A stretch of 18,904 nt of DNA from Caulobacteraceae bacterium (GTDB lineage: Bacteria; Pseudomonadota; Alphaproteobacteria; Caulobacterales; Caulobacteraceae). Shown piece after piece: positions 1 to 7,334 of this stretch. The notes under the pieces are model-generated. The model worked only from the letters and a program-made list of their open reading frames with translations. It ran no database searches and was not told where the DNA came from. The stretch spans positions 1 to 18,904 of the forward strand of contig SDZP01000022.1 of the NCBI GenBank assembly GCA_004144935.1, given 5' to 3'. The translations under genes were made by a program, and so were the position numbers. The stretch's first letter is position 1. Each line of letters starts with the position of its first letter.

Positions 1-1181
1 TCGCGTTCGACCCGGCCTATGTGACGGCCCTGGCCGGTCTCGACATTCCGGCCACCCGCAGCATCGAGATCCTCGAAGCCCTCGGCTTCGAGGTCGAGGG
101 CGCCGCGCCCGCCCTGACCGTCACCCCGCCGACCTGGCGGCGCGATGTCGAGGGCAAGGCCGATCTGGTCGAGGAGGTGGCGCGCATCGCCGGCTATGAC
201 GCGCTTCCTTCCACGCCCCTGCCCGAGACCCCGCGCCCGGTCGGCGGCGTGCTGACCCCCCGCCAGGCCCGCGCCCGGGCGGCCCGGCGTTTCCTGGCCG
301 CCAGCGGCTATGCGGAGGCCGTGACCTGGAGCTTCACCTCCCGCGAGACGGCCAGGCTGTTCGGCGGCGGCGACGACAGCCTCGTGCTGGCCAACCCGAT
401 CGCCGCCGAACTGAACTGCATGCGGCCCTCGATCCTGCCCAATCTGGTCGAGGCGGCCGCCCGCAACAGCCGGCGCGGCTTCCCTGACGTGGCCCTGTTC
501 GAGATCGGCCCGGTGTTCGGCGGCGACCAGCCGCAGGACCAGCGCATGGTCATCGCCGCCCTGCTCAGCCCCCACGGGCCCCGCGACTGGGCCAAGGGCG
601 GGGCAGAGGATCTCTTCACGCTCAAGGGCGACCTGCTGGCCCTGCTCGAGGAACTGGGCGCCCCGGTGGCCAACCTGCAGGCCGCGCAAGGCTCCGCCTC
701 GCCCTGGTATCACCCCGGCCGCTCGGCCCGGCTGCAACTGGGGCCCAAGGCCGTGCTGGCGGAGTTCGGCGAGTTGCACCCGGCCGTGCTGAAGGCGATG
801 GACGCGCCGGGCCCGATGCTGGCCTTCGAGGTCTTCGTCGAGGCCATCCCCGAGCCGAAGAAGAAGTCGGTCAAGACCAAGGCGGCGCTGGACCTCTCCC
901 AGTTCATGCCGCTTGGCCGCGACTTCGCCTTCCTGGTCGACGCCGCCAAGCCGGCCGGCGATCTGGTCAGGGCCGTGGCCGGCGCCGACAAGGCCCTGAT
1001 CTCCGGCGTGCGGGTGTTCGACGTCTACCAGGGCGCCGGCGTTCCCGAGGGCCAGAAATCGCTGGCCATTGAGGTCACGCTGCAGCCGCGCGAGAAGACG
1101 CTGGCCGACGCCGAGATCGCGGCCCTGTCGTCCAGGATCGTGGCGGCGGCGGAAAAGGCCGGGGCGAAGTTGCGGGCGTGA
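1..1181 (+). CDS. pheT: Phenylalanine--tRNA ligase beta subunit, 3' part (5' end outside window)
   Basis: This is the C-terminal half of the beta subunit of the cytoplasmic (alpha-beta)2 phenylalanyl-tRNA synthetase, which charges tRNA-Phe. The frame is open from the first bases (reading AFDPAY before the GTG at 21), so that GTG is an internal valine and not a start. The visible part begins in the B5 region (IEILEALGFEVEG, then PPTWRRDVEGKADLVEEVARIAGYD, typical of the family). It continues through the catalytic-like core of the beta subunit and ends with a ferredoxin-fold anticodon-binding (FDX-ACB) domain over about the last 95 residues, recognisable from the LGRDFAFLVD and FDVYQG motifs. 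The stop TGA at 1179-1181 overlaps the next gene by 4 bp, so the two are probably co-transcribed. Assignment is confident; only the 5' end is missing. Confidence 0.95.
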   Translation, partial: AFDPAYVTALAGLDIPATRSIEILEALGFEVEGAAPALTVTPPTWRRDVEGKADLVEEVARIAGYDALPSTPLPETPRPVGGVLTPRQARARAARRFLAASGYAEAVTWSFTSRETARLFGGGDDSLVLANPIAAELNCMRPSILPNLVEAAARNSRRGFPDVALFEIGPVFGGDQPQDQRMVIAALLSPHGPRDWAKGGAEDLFTLKGDLLALLEELGAPVANLQAAQGSASPWYHPGRSARLQLGPKAVLAEFGELHPAVLKAMDAPGPMLAFEVFVEAIPEPKKKSVKTKAALDLSQFMPLGRDFAFLVDAAKPAGDLVRAVAGADKALISGVRVFDVYQGAGVPEGQKSLAIEVTLQPREKTLADAEIAALSSRIVAAAEKAGAKLRA

Positions 1182-1564
1182 AACCCCATATCGCCGCCCT
1201 GACCCTGGTCGTGAAATCCTACGACCCGGCCATCGCCTGGTACCGCGACTGCCTCGGCTTCACGATCGAGGACGTCGCGCTGGGCGGCGGCAAGCGCTGG
1301 GTGACCGCCACTCCGCCCGGCGGCGGCTGCGCGCTCCTGCTGGCCGAGGCGGCGAACCCGCAGCAGCACAGCGCCATCGGCGCCCAGGCCGGCGGCCGGG
1401 TCATGCTGTTCCTGCACACCGACGATTTCGCCCGCGACCACGCGGCGATGACCACCGTCGGAGTCACCTTTCTGGAGGCCCCGCGTCACGAGGCCTACGG
1501 AACCGTGGCGGTGTTCGAAGACCTCTATGGCAATCGCTGGGACCTGCTGCAGCCCCGGTCCTGA
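1178..1564 (+). CDS. VOC/glyoxalase-fold family protein
   Basis: A 128-residue protein of the vicinal-oxygen-chelate superfamily, the fold of glyoxalase I, fosfomycin-resistance proteins and ring-cleavage dioxygenases. The start is a GTG at 1178 inside a GTGA overlap with the pheT stop, which implies translational coupling. The N-terminal half carries the usual ALTLVVKSYDPAIAWYRDCLGF motif of a first beta-alpha-beta-beta-beta unit. The C-terminal half ends in GTVAVFEDLYGNRWDLLQ (about residues 108-125), whose Glu114 is the usual last metal ligand. Length fits a single-chain VOC protein that dimerises. The substrate cannot be told from sequence. The pheT neighbour reflects operon packing rather than a shared pathway, as far as I can infer. 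Confidence 0.85.
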   Translation: MKPHIAALTLVVKSYDPAIAWYRDCLGFTIEDVALGGGKRWVTATPPGGGCALLLAEAANPQQHSAIGAQAGGRVMLFLHTDDFARDHAAMTTVGVTFLEAPRHEAYGTVAVFEDLYGNRWDLLQPRS

Positions 1565-1630
1565 TCGCCCGCCGCTTTCCAGCCTGGGTCAGGCTGCGAG
1601 ACCTGCGTCTCCAGGATCAACGCTGAGCCC

Positions 1631-2221
1631 CTAGAACGGCCAGTTGTTCCGCTGACGGCTGTAGGAAAGGTAGCCCAGATTGGCGCCCAGCCGCAGGCCG
1701 ACGCCGGTGCGGATCGGGGCCAGGACGATGCCGTCGGCGCGCTGGTAATTTACCCCCAGACCGCCGACCAGATAGGCCGATCCGTCGACCCCCGGATAGC
1801 GGCGGAAGATCATGTCCGGGTAGTAGAGATTGTAGCAGAGGGTGAAGACGCGGCTGGCGTTGCCGCCCCAGTCGAAACCGACGGAAGGCCCTTGCCAGAA
1901 GACCTCCATGGTCGGCCTGTCCTTCATGTACATCAGGCCGCGGCCGTAGCGCAGGCCGGCGACGACCGCGCCGCTGCCCTCCTCGCCGGCGATGTAGGCG
2001 GTCGGCTGGCCCTGATCGCTGAACACCCGCTCGACCACCTGGCCCACCGACTCGGCGGCCACGCCGAGGAAGTCGCTGGTCTGGGTCTTGATCTCGTCGA
2101 CGGTGTAGGTGCCGATGCTGCGGTCCTGGGTGACCCCCGGATCGGCCCCGTTGCCCGTGGTCGTGCAGGCGGTGGCGCCGACGGTGGCGAGGCCGGAAAG
2201 AATCAGGCTGCGACGGTCCAT
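1631..2221 (-). CDS. eipA: EipA-like periplasmic envelope protein (DUF1134)
   Basis: A 196-residue exported protein matching the DUF1134 family of Alphaproteobacteria, whose Brucella member EipA is a periplasmic beta-barrel protein needed for envelope-stress resistance. The match rests on the order YTVDEI (39-44), GEEGSGAVVAGLRYGRG (79-95), VFWQGPSVGFDWGG (107-120), SRVFTL and PIRTGVGLRLGANLGYL (169-185), ending in NWPF. Residues 1-19 form a short signal sequence. Cys19 follows Ala-Thr-Ala, a poor lipobox, so signal peptidase I or II processing is uncertain. The ATG at 2221 was chosen because an AGGAG ribosome site lies about 7 bases before it and the upstream frame is not signal-like. The gene converges on the VOC gene and diverges from a CPBP gene. 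A CtrA-like box lies 65 bp upstream. Confidence 0.88.
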   Translation of the reverse strand: MDRRSLILSGLATVGATACTTTGNGADPGVTQDRSIGTYTVDEIKTQTSDFLGVAAESVGQVVERVFSDQGQPTAYIAGEEGSGAVVAGLRYGRGLMYMKDRPTMEVFWQGPSVGFDWGGNASRVFTLCYNLYYPDMIFRRYPGVDGSAYLVGGLGVNYQRADGIVLAPIRTGVGLRLGANLGYLSYSRQRNNWPF

Positions 2222-2285
2222 GGAGGTCTCCTGCTGGCGGTGGCATTCAAGTCCCACGCCTTTGGGACGGGTTTGGGGCGGAGAG

Positions 2286-2305
2286 GTAAAGGCGCCGTTA
2301 ACCAT
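2286..2305 (-). promoter_or_regulatory. CtrA-like binding box upstream of eipA
   Basis: Read on the minus strand, 2301 to 2286 is TTAACGGCGCCTTTAC. This matches the CtrA consensus TTAA-N7-TTAAC at 8 of 9 fixed positions. On the plus strand the same spot (2298-2305) is exactly TTAACCAT, the known CtrA half-site form. The box lies in the 111-bp gap between two divergent genes, 65 bp before the eipA ATG and 28 bp before the chosen CPBP start. CtrA is the cell-cycle master regulator of Alphaproteobacteria, and eipA of Brucella is reported to be directly activated by CtrA. The sequence match is seen; its function here is inferred. Confidence 0.6.
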
Positions 2306-2332
2306 GTGGCGCGGGGTAGTATGGAGAGGCCG

Positions 2333-2839
2333 ATGTTTCGCCGACTGGTCCTGAGCTTTCGCACCCTGCCGGACCGCCGGGGCTGGACGTTCGCCGCCCT
2401 CGTCGGCCTGCCCACCCTCGTAGCCATGGCCGCCATCGGCCTCAGCACCGGCCTCTACGCGCTCGGCCAAGGCGACTTCGTCGCGCTCCCGCTGACGATG
2501 CTGACCGTCTTCTTCGTCCCCGCCATCGGCGAGGAGGCCGTGTTCCGCGGGCTGATGGTTCCGGGCCGCGCCGAACCGGCCAATCCCGCCCCGGCCATCG
2601 TCCTCTCCACCCTGCTCTACGTCCTGTGGCACCCGCTCGAGGGCTTCACCTTCCTGCCCGGCGCCCGCGACCTCTTCAGCCGGCCCGACTTCCTCTTCGT
2701 CACCGGCCTTCTCGGCCTCGCCTGCGCCCTCACCCGCTGGCGCACCGGCTCGATCTGGCCGGCGGTGCTCCTCCACTGGGCGGCGGTCGTCGTCTGGAAG
2801 ACCTGGCTCGGCGGGCCATCGCTGGAGACTCTCGGCTAG
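2333..2839 (+). CDS. CPBP-family intramembrane protease homologue (CAAX/Abi type)
   Basis: A 168-residue inner-membrane protein with the three signature sites of the CPBP (type II CAAX prenyl protease/Abi) family. These are EEAVFR (Glu67, Glu68, Arg72), His100 in LYVLWHP, and His148 in LLHWA near the end of the last membrane helix. Hydrophobic stretches lie at about 20-42, 49-66, 86-100, 119-134 and 140-156. These glutamates and histidines are the proposed active site of the family, so the protein is probably catalytically competent. Its substrate is unknown. The ATG at 2333 has GGAG six bases upstream and is preferred over an in-frame ATG at 2321, which has no clear ribosome site. It is shorter than typical CPBP proteins (about 200-300 residues) but contains the full core. 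The gene is divergent from eipA. Confidence 0.82.
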   Translation: MFRRLVLSFRTLPDRRGWTFAALVGLPTLVAMAAIGLSTGLYALGQGDFVALPLTMLTVFFVPAIGEEAVFRGLMVPGRAEPANPAPAIVLSTLLYVLWHPLEGFTFLPGARDLFSRPDFLFVTGLLGLACALTRWRTGSIWPAVLLHWAAVVVWKTWLGGPSLETLG

Positions 2840-2854
2840 CAGCCCGAATCCGCC

Positions 2855-2883
2855 TTGCCCGGAGCGCCCTGCCCCCCTACAGA
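2855..2883 (+). promoter_or_regulatory. Weak candidate promoter for prs
   Basis: TTGCCCG at 2855-2861 and CCTACAGA at 2876-2883 lie 14 bp apart. They loosely resemble the Caulobacter housekeeping promoter (TTGaCGS, 10-14 bp, GCTANAWC). The second element matches only five of eight positions. Two GANTC sites (GAATC at 2846-2850, GAGTC at 2907-2911), which would be CcrM methylation targets in this group, bracket it. The call is tentative. Confidence 0.25.
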
Positions 2884-2916
2884 CCCGGCAACATTCCTCC
2901 CGCGAAGAGTCGTCCG

Positions 2917-3855
<939 letters not shown>

Positions 3856-3890
3856 TTTGAACAATCGGACGCGTCGCAATCGACGCCGCG

Positions 3891-3906
3891 TCAAGGTATG
3901 GTTAAC
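3891..3906 (+). promoter_or_regulatory. CtrA-like binding box upstream of the lipoprotein gene
   Basis: The bases TCAAGGTATGGTTAAC match TTAA-N7-TTAAC at 8 of 9 fixed positions. The reverse strand over 3898-3905 is exactly TTAACCAT, the CtrA half-site form. The box sits in the 124-bp gap between prs and the lipoprotein gene and ends 74 bp before its ATG at 3980. That direction and spacing are close to those of the box before eipA. Regulation by CtrA is inferred from the match alone. Confidence 0.5.
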
Positions 3907-3979
3907 GACCGGACGTCACATTCCCGCCCGGAGCGACGTGCTATTGACCACCCTGAGGGCTCCGGGGAAAGCTTCGATC

Positions 3980-5044
3980 ATGACCTACAGACATTCCGTG
4001 CTGGCCGGCCTTGCGGCCCTTGCCGCGACTTTCGTCCTGGCCGCCTGCTCAACGCCTGAGCCGGCCGCGCCGCCATTGCCGCCCGCGCCGCCGCCGCCGC
4101 CGGCTATCAATCTCTCGGCCTCCCTGTTCGAGGAAGCCAGCGCCTGGCGCGGCTACATGAGCCGGGCCGCCGCCACCCCGACCGCCTTCCCCGACGCCAC
4201 CACGGTGGCCACCTCCCTGCGGGCCGGCGCGTCCTACGAGCCCAAGCAGCTGCTGCGCGGCTCGATCGCCTACGCCGCCGTCATCGCCTTGCAGGACCAG
4301 GCCTTCGTCAGCGGCATCCGCGCCTATGCCTCCGATCCCGAGCAGCGCCGGCGCATCGCCGCCCAGCTGGTCGTGACCCCCTATGCCGTGACCAGCTATC
4401 CCGGCGCCGACCGCGCCGCCGGCCTGATCATCTCGGCGTTGGGCAGCGACGGCACCAAGGTCCTGATGACCGGCCGGGCCGTGAAGCAGTCGGCCTATGA
4501 CGTCCAGAAGCAGAAATGGTCCAAGGAGTTCGTGCCCAACCGAGAAGGCCGCCTGGCCGACGTCCGCACCCTCTCCTCGACCCCCATCCGCGGCGACATC
4601 GAGGAAGTCGGCCGGATGCAGACCGCCAGCCTGGGCGGCGGCTCGACCACCGGGCCCGACGGCATCGTCGGCCAGTCCGCCACCGCGCCCTACTCGCCCG
4701 TCGTGGTTCGCGGCCTGGCGCTCGCGGCCCTGGCGGCCCTTGGCGAAGCCGGCGACGACAAGCTGATCGCCATCGGCCCGCTGTTCACCGACGAGCCTTC
4801 CATGTTCTGCCTGAACATGTCGAAGCTGATGCTCTACCAGTGCCTGGCCGCCGCCAAGCCGCACTACGAGGACGTCTTCTGCCTCGGCCAGCATGTGCTG
4901 ATCGACACCGGGCAATGCACGCTGAAGAGCGCCGGCGCCCCGATGCCGATCGAACCGCCCCGCCCGGTGGTCGTCGCCACCAAGGCGCCGGCCGCCAAGA
5001 GCCCGGCCAAGCCCGCCGCCAAGCCCAAGGCCAAGGGCGGCTAA
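3980..5044 (+). CDS. Proline-rich lipoprotein of unknown function with four C-terminal cysteines
   Basis: A 354-residue predicted lipoprotein that I do not recognise as a named family. Residues 1-22 are a signal peptide ending in the lipobox LAAC with Cys23 as the lipidated residue; the ATG at 3980 was chosen for this. A flexible Pro/Ala stretch follows (about 28-42), fit to span from the membrane into the periplasm. The body (about 45-320) is mostly helical-looking. It has a segment holding Cys277, Cys288, Cys301 and Cys313, suggesting two disulfides. The tail is a Lys/Ala/Pro-rich low-complexity stretch. After lipidated Cys23 the next residues are Ser-Thr, so there is no inner-membrane retention Asp at +2 and outer-membrane sorting is likely. 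Its upstream gap holds a CtrA-like box. Confidence 0.8.
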   Translation: MTYRHSVLAGLAALAATFVLAACSTPEPAAPPLPPAPPPPPAINLSASLFEEASAWRGYMSRAAATPTAFPDATTVATSLRAGASYEPKQLLRGSIAYAAVIALQDQAFVSGIRAYASDPEQRRRIAAQLVVTPYAVTSYPGADRAAGLIISALGSDGTKVLMTGRAVKQSAYDVQKQKWSKEFVPNREGRLADVRTLSSTPIRGDIEEVGRMQTASLGGGSTTGPDGIVGQSATAPYSPVVVRGLALAALAALGEAGDDKLIAIGPLFTDEPSMFCLNMSKLMLYQCLAAAKPHYEDVFCLGQHVLIDTGQCTLKSAGAPMPIEPPRPVVVATKAPAAKSPAKPAAKPKAKGG

Positions 5045-5124
5045 AGCCCGGCGGGAATCCTCACCCGGGCCGTTGCACTCCCCAGCCAAAGAGTGTATCG
5101 ACCCGGACCCTAAATTCACCGACC

Positions 5125-5153
5125 GTCGCCGCGCGGAGACTTCGCGCGGCGGC
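5125..5153 (+). terminator. GC-rich hairpin before rplY, terminator or attenuator
   Basis: GCCGCGCG (5128-5135) pairs perfectly with CGCGCGGC (5143-5150) around a 7-base loop. Pairing extends by three more positions, one of them a wobble, to span 5125-5153. It is followed by TTCGTTTT, a broken T-run. It lies 81 bp after the lipoprotein stop and 23 bp before the rplY ATG. It could end the upstream transcript or act as a leader structure of rplY. Confidence 0.5.
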
Positions 5154-5176
5154 TTCGTTTTGAGACTGCAAGAACA

Positions 5177-5788
5177 ATGGCCGAGATCGTCCTCAACGTC
5201 GAAGTCCGCGACCGCACCGGTACCGGCGGCGCCCGTGAAGCCCGTCGTGGAGGCCTGGTCCCCGGCATCCTGTACGGCGGCGAAAAGGCCCCCGTGGCCA
5301 TCGCGGTCAAGGAAAACGAGTTCCGCAAGGCGCTCTACACCGGCAAGCTGCTGGGCCACCTGGTGACGCTGAAGTACGGCGACGAAAGCCAGCCGGTCAT
5401 CGCCAAGGACATCCAGTTCCACCCGATCACCGACAACCCGCACCACTTCGACCTGATGCGCGTCGACGAGAAGGGCACCGTCCGGATCAACGTCCCCGTG
5501 CACTTCAAGGGCCAGGACGTCAGCCCCGGCATGAAGAAGGGCGGCTCCCTGGAGATCGTCCGTCACGAAGTCGAGCTCGAATGCCCGGCCAACGCCATCC
5601 CCGAAGAGCTGGTCGTCGACATCTCGACCCGCGAAATGGGCGAAACCATCCGCATGAGCGACATCACCCTGCCCAAGGGTGTCAGCCCGGTGGTCGGCGA
5701 CCGCGATTTCGTCATCGCCACCCTGAAGGTGTCGTCGGCGGCGCTGTCGGAGATCAACGACGAAGCCTCGGGCGAAACCGAAGCCTAA
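5177..5788 (+). CDS. rplY: 50S ribosomal protein L25, long Ctc/TL5 form
   Basis: A 203-residue long-form bL25 protein, which binds 5S rRNA in the large subunit. The N-terminal L25 domain (about 1-95) has the RxxxGxGxARxARRxGxxPGILYGG pattern and FHPITDNPHHFDLMRVD. The C-terminal TL5/Ctc domain (about 98-190) has VPVHFKGQDVSPGMKKGGSLEIVRHEVELECPANAIPE. An acidic, Ala/Glu-rich tail follows. Length fits the alphaproteobacterial Ctc form rather than the 94-residue E. coli L25. The ATG at 5177 has only a weak ribosome site (AAGAA) and a hairpin 23 bp upstream. Together with pth and ychF downstream it forms a conserved translation-related block. Confidence 0.96.
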   Translation: MAEIVLNVEVRDRTGTGGAREARRGGLVPGILYGGEKAPVAIAVKENEFRKALYTGKLLGHLVTLKYGDESQPVIAKDIQFHPITDNPHHFDLMRVDEKGTVRINVPVHFKGQDVSPGMKKGGSLEIVRHEVELECPANAIPEELVVDISTREMGETIRMSDITLPKGVSPVVGDRDFVIATLKVSSAALSEINDEASGETEA

Positions 5789-5808
5789 GCCGGCGGCGCG
5801 CCGCTGGC
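5789..5808. repeat. Near-perfect 20-bp GC palindrome after rplY
   Basis: A 20-bp palindrome, mismatched at one symmetric pair, begins directly after the rplY stop codon. As RNA it would form a GC stem with a tight CGCG loop. There is no T-run behind it, so on its own it is a poor terminator. It sits 19 bp before a second hairpin. Confidence 0.45.
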
Positions 5809-5827
5809 GCACTGACGCTTACGAGTT

Positions 5828-5863
5828 CGAATGCGGTCAGGCGGCGACGTCTGGCCGCATTTG
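5828..5863 (+). terminator. Hairpin between rplY and pth
   Basis: AATGCGGTCAG (5830-5840) pairs with CTGGCCGCATT (5851-5861) over 11 positions, one of them a G-T wobble, around a 10-base loop. The outer pair 5828/5863 extends it. Only a short TTT lies at the 3' edge. It ends 18 bp before the pth ATG and just before the pth ribosome site (AAGGGA), so it may terminate or attenuate read-through from rplY. Confidence 0.5.
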
Positions 5864-5881
5864 CATGAAGGGACCCTTGCG

Positions 5882-6490
5882 ATGCTGCTGCTGGCCGGCC
5901 TCGGCAACCCGGGCGAACGCTACGCCCGCACCCGGCACAATGTCGGCTGGGTCGCCGTCGAGGCCATCGCCCGGCATATCGGCGCCTCCCCCTGGCGGGC
6001 CCGCTTCCAGGGCCTGGCCTGCGAAGGGACGGTGGGCGACCACCGCGTCCTGCTGCTGAAACCCCAGCAGTTCTATAACGAGAGCGGCCGCTCGATCGGC
6101 GAGGCGGCGAAGTTCTTCAAGATCCCCCCGGCCGACGTCATCGTCTTTCATGACGAGATCGACCTCGCCCCCGGCCGCTTCCGGATGAAGACCGGCGGCG
6201 GCGCGGCCGGCAACAACGGCATCCGCTCGACCATCGCCAGCATCGGCCCCGACTTCCGCCGCGCCCGAATCGGCGTCGGACACCCGGGCGACAAGGAGCT
6301 GGTCCAGGGTCACGTGCTCAGCGACTTCCACAAGGTCGACCGCGACTGGCTGGGGCCCATGCTGGAGGCGATCTGCGAGGCCCTGCCGTTCGCCCTGGCC
6401 GGCGACGACGAGCGCTACCAGGCCGAGGTCATGCGCCTGGCCCCGGCGGTGAAATCCGATCCACGCCGCGCCTTGCGCGACAGCGATTGA
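5882..6490 (+). CDS. pth: Peptidyl-tRNA hydrolase
   Basis: A 202-residue bacterial Pth, which frees tRNA from peptidyl-tRNA dropped by ribosomes. The catalytic set is present: Asn9 in GLGNPG, His19 in RHNVGW, Asn66, Asp91 in FHDEIDL and Asn112 in GNNGIRS. These correspond to Asn10, His20, Asn68, Asp93 and Asn114 of E. coli. The substrate-pocket motif that usually reads KPxTFMN is KPQQFYN here, so Met67 of E. coli is replaced by Tyr65. The ATG at 5882 has AAGGGA upstream and begins MLLLAGLGNPG. It is 93 bp after rplY and 30 bp before the TPR gene. A C-terminal extension of about 10 charged residues is normal. Confidence 0.97.
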   Translation: MLLLAGLGNPGERYARTRHNVGWVAVEAIARHIGASPWRARFQGLACEGTVGDHRVLLLKPQQFYNESGRSIGEAAKFFKIPPADVIVFHDEIDLAPGRFRMKTGGGAAGNNGIRSTIASIGPDFRRARIGVGHPGDKELVQGHVLSDFHKVDRDWLGPMLEAICEALPFALAGDDERYQAEVMRLAPAVKSDPRRALRDSD

Positions 6491-6520
6491 CGGCAGGCCG
6501 TCCGGGGAGACACTTTCGCC

Positions 6521-7264
6521 ATGCTTTTCGGTCTCGGGCTCAGCCTCGTCTTCTCCATCCTGCTCTGCGTCCACGTCGTGAAGACCGGGCGGGAGATGTA
6601 CTGGCTGTTCATCATCCTCGCCTTCCAGCCTCTGGGCGGCGTCGTCTACGCCGTGCTCTACATCCTGCCCGAACTGACCGGCGGCGCGACCTCGCGGCGT
6701 CTGCAGCAGGCGGCCAAGCAGGCGTTGAACCCCGAGGGGGAATACCGGGCCGCCCAGGCCCTGGTCGAGGACAGCCCCACCGTCGCCAACCGCATGCGCC
6801 TCGCCGCCGCCGCTTCGGGTCTTGGCCGCCACGAGGAGGCCGAGCGGATGTACGCAGACGCCGCCCAGGGTATCCATGCCGAGGATCCGGCCCTGCTGTT
6901 CGGCCGCGCCCGCGCCCTGGTCGAGCTTGACCGTCCGGCCGAGGCCCTGCCGCTGCTAGACAAGCTGGGGGAGATCGGCGAGGCGGGCCGCACGCCGCAG
7001 GCCGCTCTGCTGATGGGCCGCGCCCACGACCGGCTGGGCAACGCCGCCGAAGCCGATACCGCCTACGGCTGGGCCGCCGGCCGCCTGCCGGGCCTCGAGG
7101 GCCTGGCCCGGTACGCCGCCTTCCTGGCCCGCCAGGGCCGGACGCCCGAAGCCGAGGAGGCGATGGTCGAGATCGAGAAGCGCGCCGGCCGGGCCAACGC
7201 CCAGTTCCGCAAGGAGGCCCGCCACTGGCGCGACTTCGCGGCTGAGGCGCTCGGCAAGGGGTAA
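6521..7264 (+). CDS. Membrane-anchored TPR-repeat protein
   Basis: A 247-residue protein with two N-terminal membrane helices (about 3-20 and 27-50). The second, WLFIILAFQPLGGVVYAVLYILPE, resembles the short PLDc_N membrane hairpin. A helical, Ala-rich region (about 60-240) follows with tetratricopeptide-like repeats, such as SGLGRHEEAERMYADAA, LVELDRPAEALPLLDKL and DRLGNAAEADTAYGWAA. No enzyme motif is visible, so an adaptor or scaffold role at the inner membrane is the likeliest inference. The ATG at 6521 lies 30 bp after the pth stop with GGGGAGA upstream, so it is probably co-transcribed with pth. ychF follows after 70 bp. Confidence 0.75.
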   Translation: MLFGLGLSLVFSILLCVHVVKTGREMYWLFIILAFQPLGGVVYAVLYILPELTGGATSRRLQQAAKQALNPEGEYRAAQALVEDSPTVANRMRLAAAASGLGRHEEAERMYADAAQGIHAEDPALLFGRARALVELDRPAEALPLLDKLGEIGEAGRTPQAALLMGRAHDRLGNAAEADTAYGWAAGRLPGLEGLARYAAFLARQGRTPEAEEAMVEIEKRAGRANAQFRKEARHWRDFAAEALGKG

Positions 7265-7288
7265 AGGTCGCTTTCGCCGGCGGGGCGT

Positions 7289-7305
7289 GCTAGGTCGCCC
7301 GACCT
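7289..7305 (+). promoter_or_regulatory. Candidate -10 element and dyad before ychF
   Basis: GCTAGGTC (7289-7296) matches seven of eight positions of the Caulobacter -10 consensus GCTANAWC. It overlaps the dyad AGGTCG-CC-CGACCT (7292-7305). The ychF ATG is 29 bp further on. No convincing -35 element is visible, so this is a weak call for an internal promoter or operator. Confidence 0.25.
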
Positions 7306-7334
7306 TCACCACTGCCGGATTCCAAGCCCAAGCC

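Noticed and set aside
1581..1611. Small inverted repeats (AGCCT/AGGCT and GAGAC/GTCTC) between the convergent VOC and eipA genes
   Set aside because: The stems are only 5 bp and no T-run follows on either strand, so a terminator cannot be supported.
2222..2776. Longer N-terminal extension of EipA in the same frame
   Set aside because: The extension is Glu/Gly/Arg-rich, antisense to the CPBP gene, and would bury the signal peptide. The ATG at 2221 has a good ribosome site.
4049..5812. A 587-codon open frame on the minus strand
   Set aside because: It runs antisense across both the lipoprotein gene and rplY, is dominated by Gly, Arg, Asp and His, and has no motif. It is a high-GC shadow of the plus-strand genes.
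7287..7334. Extended start for YchF giving 16 extra residues
   Set aside because: The added residues are absent from the family, whose N-terminus is MALKVAIVGLPNVGKS; the extension also overlaps the candidate promoter.
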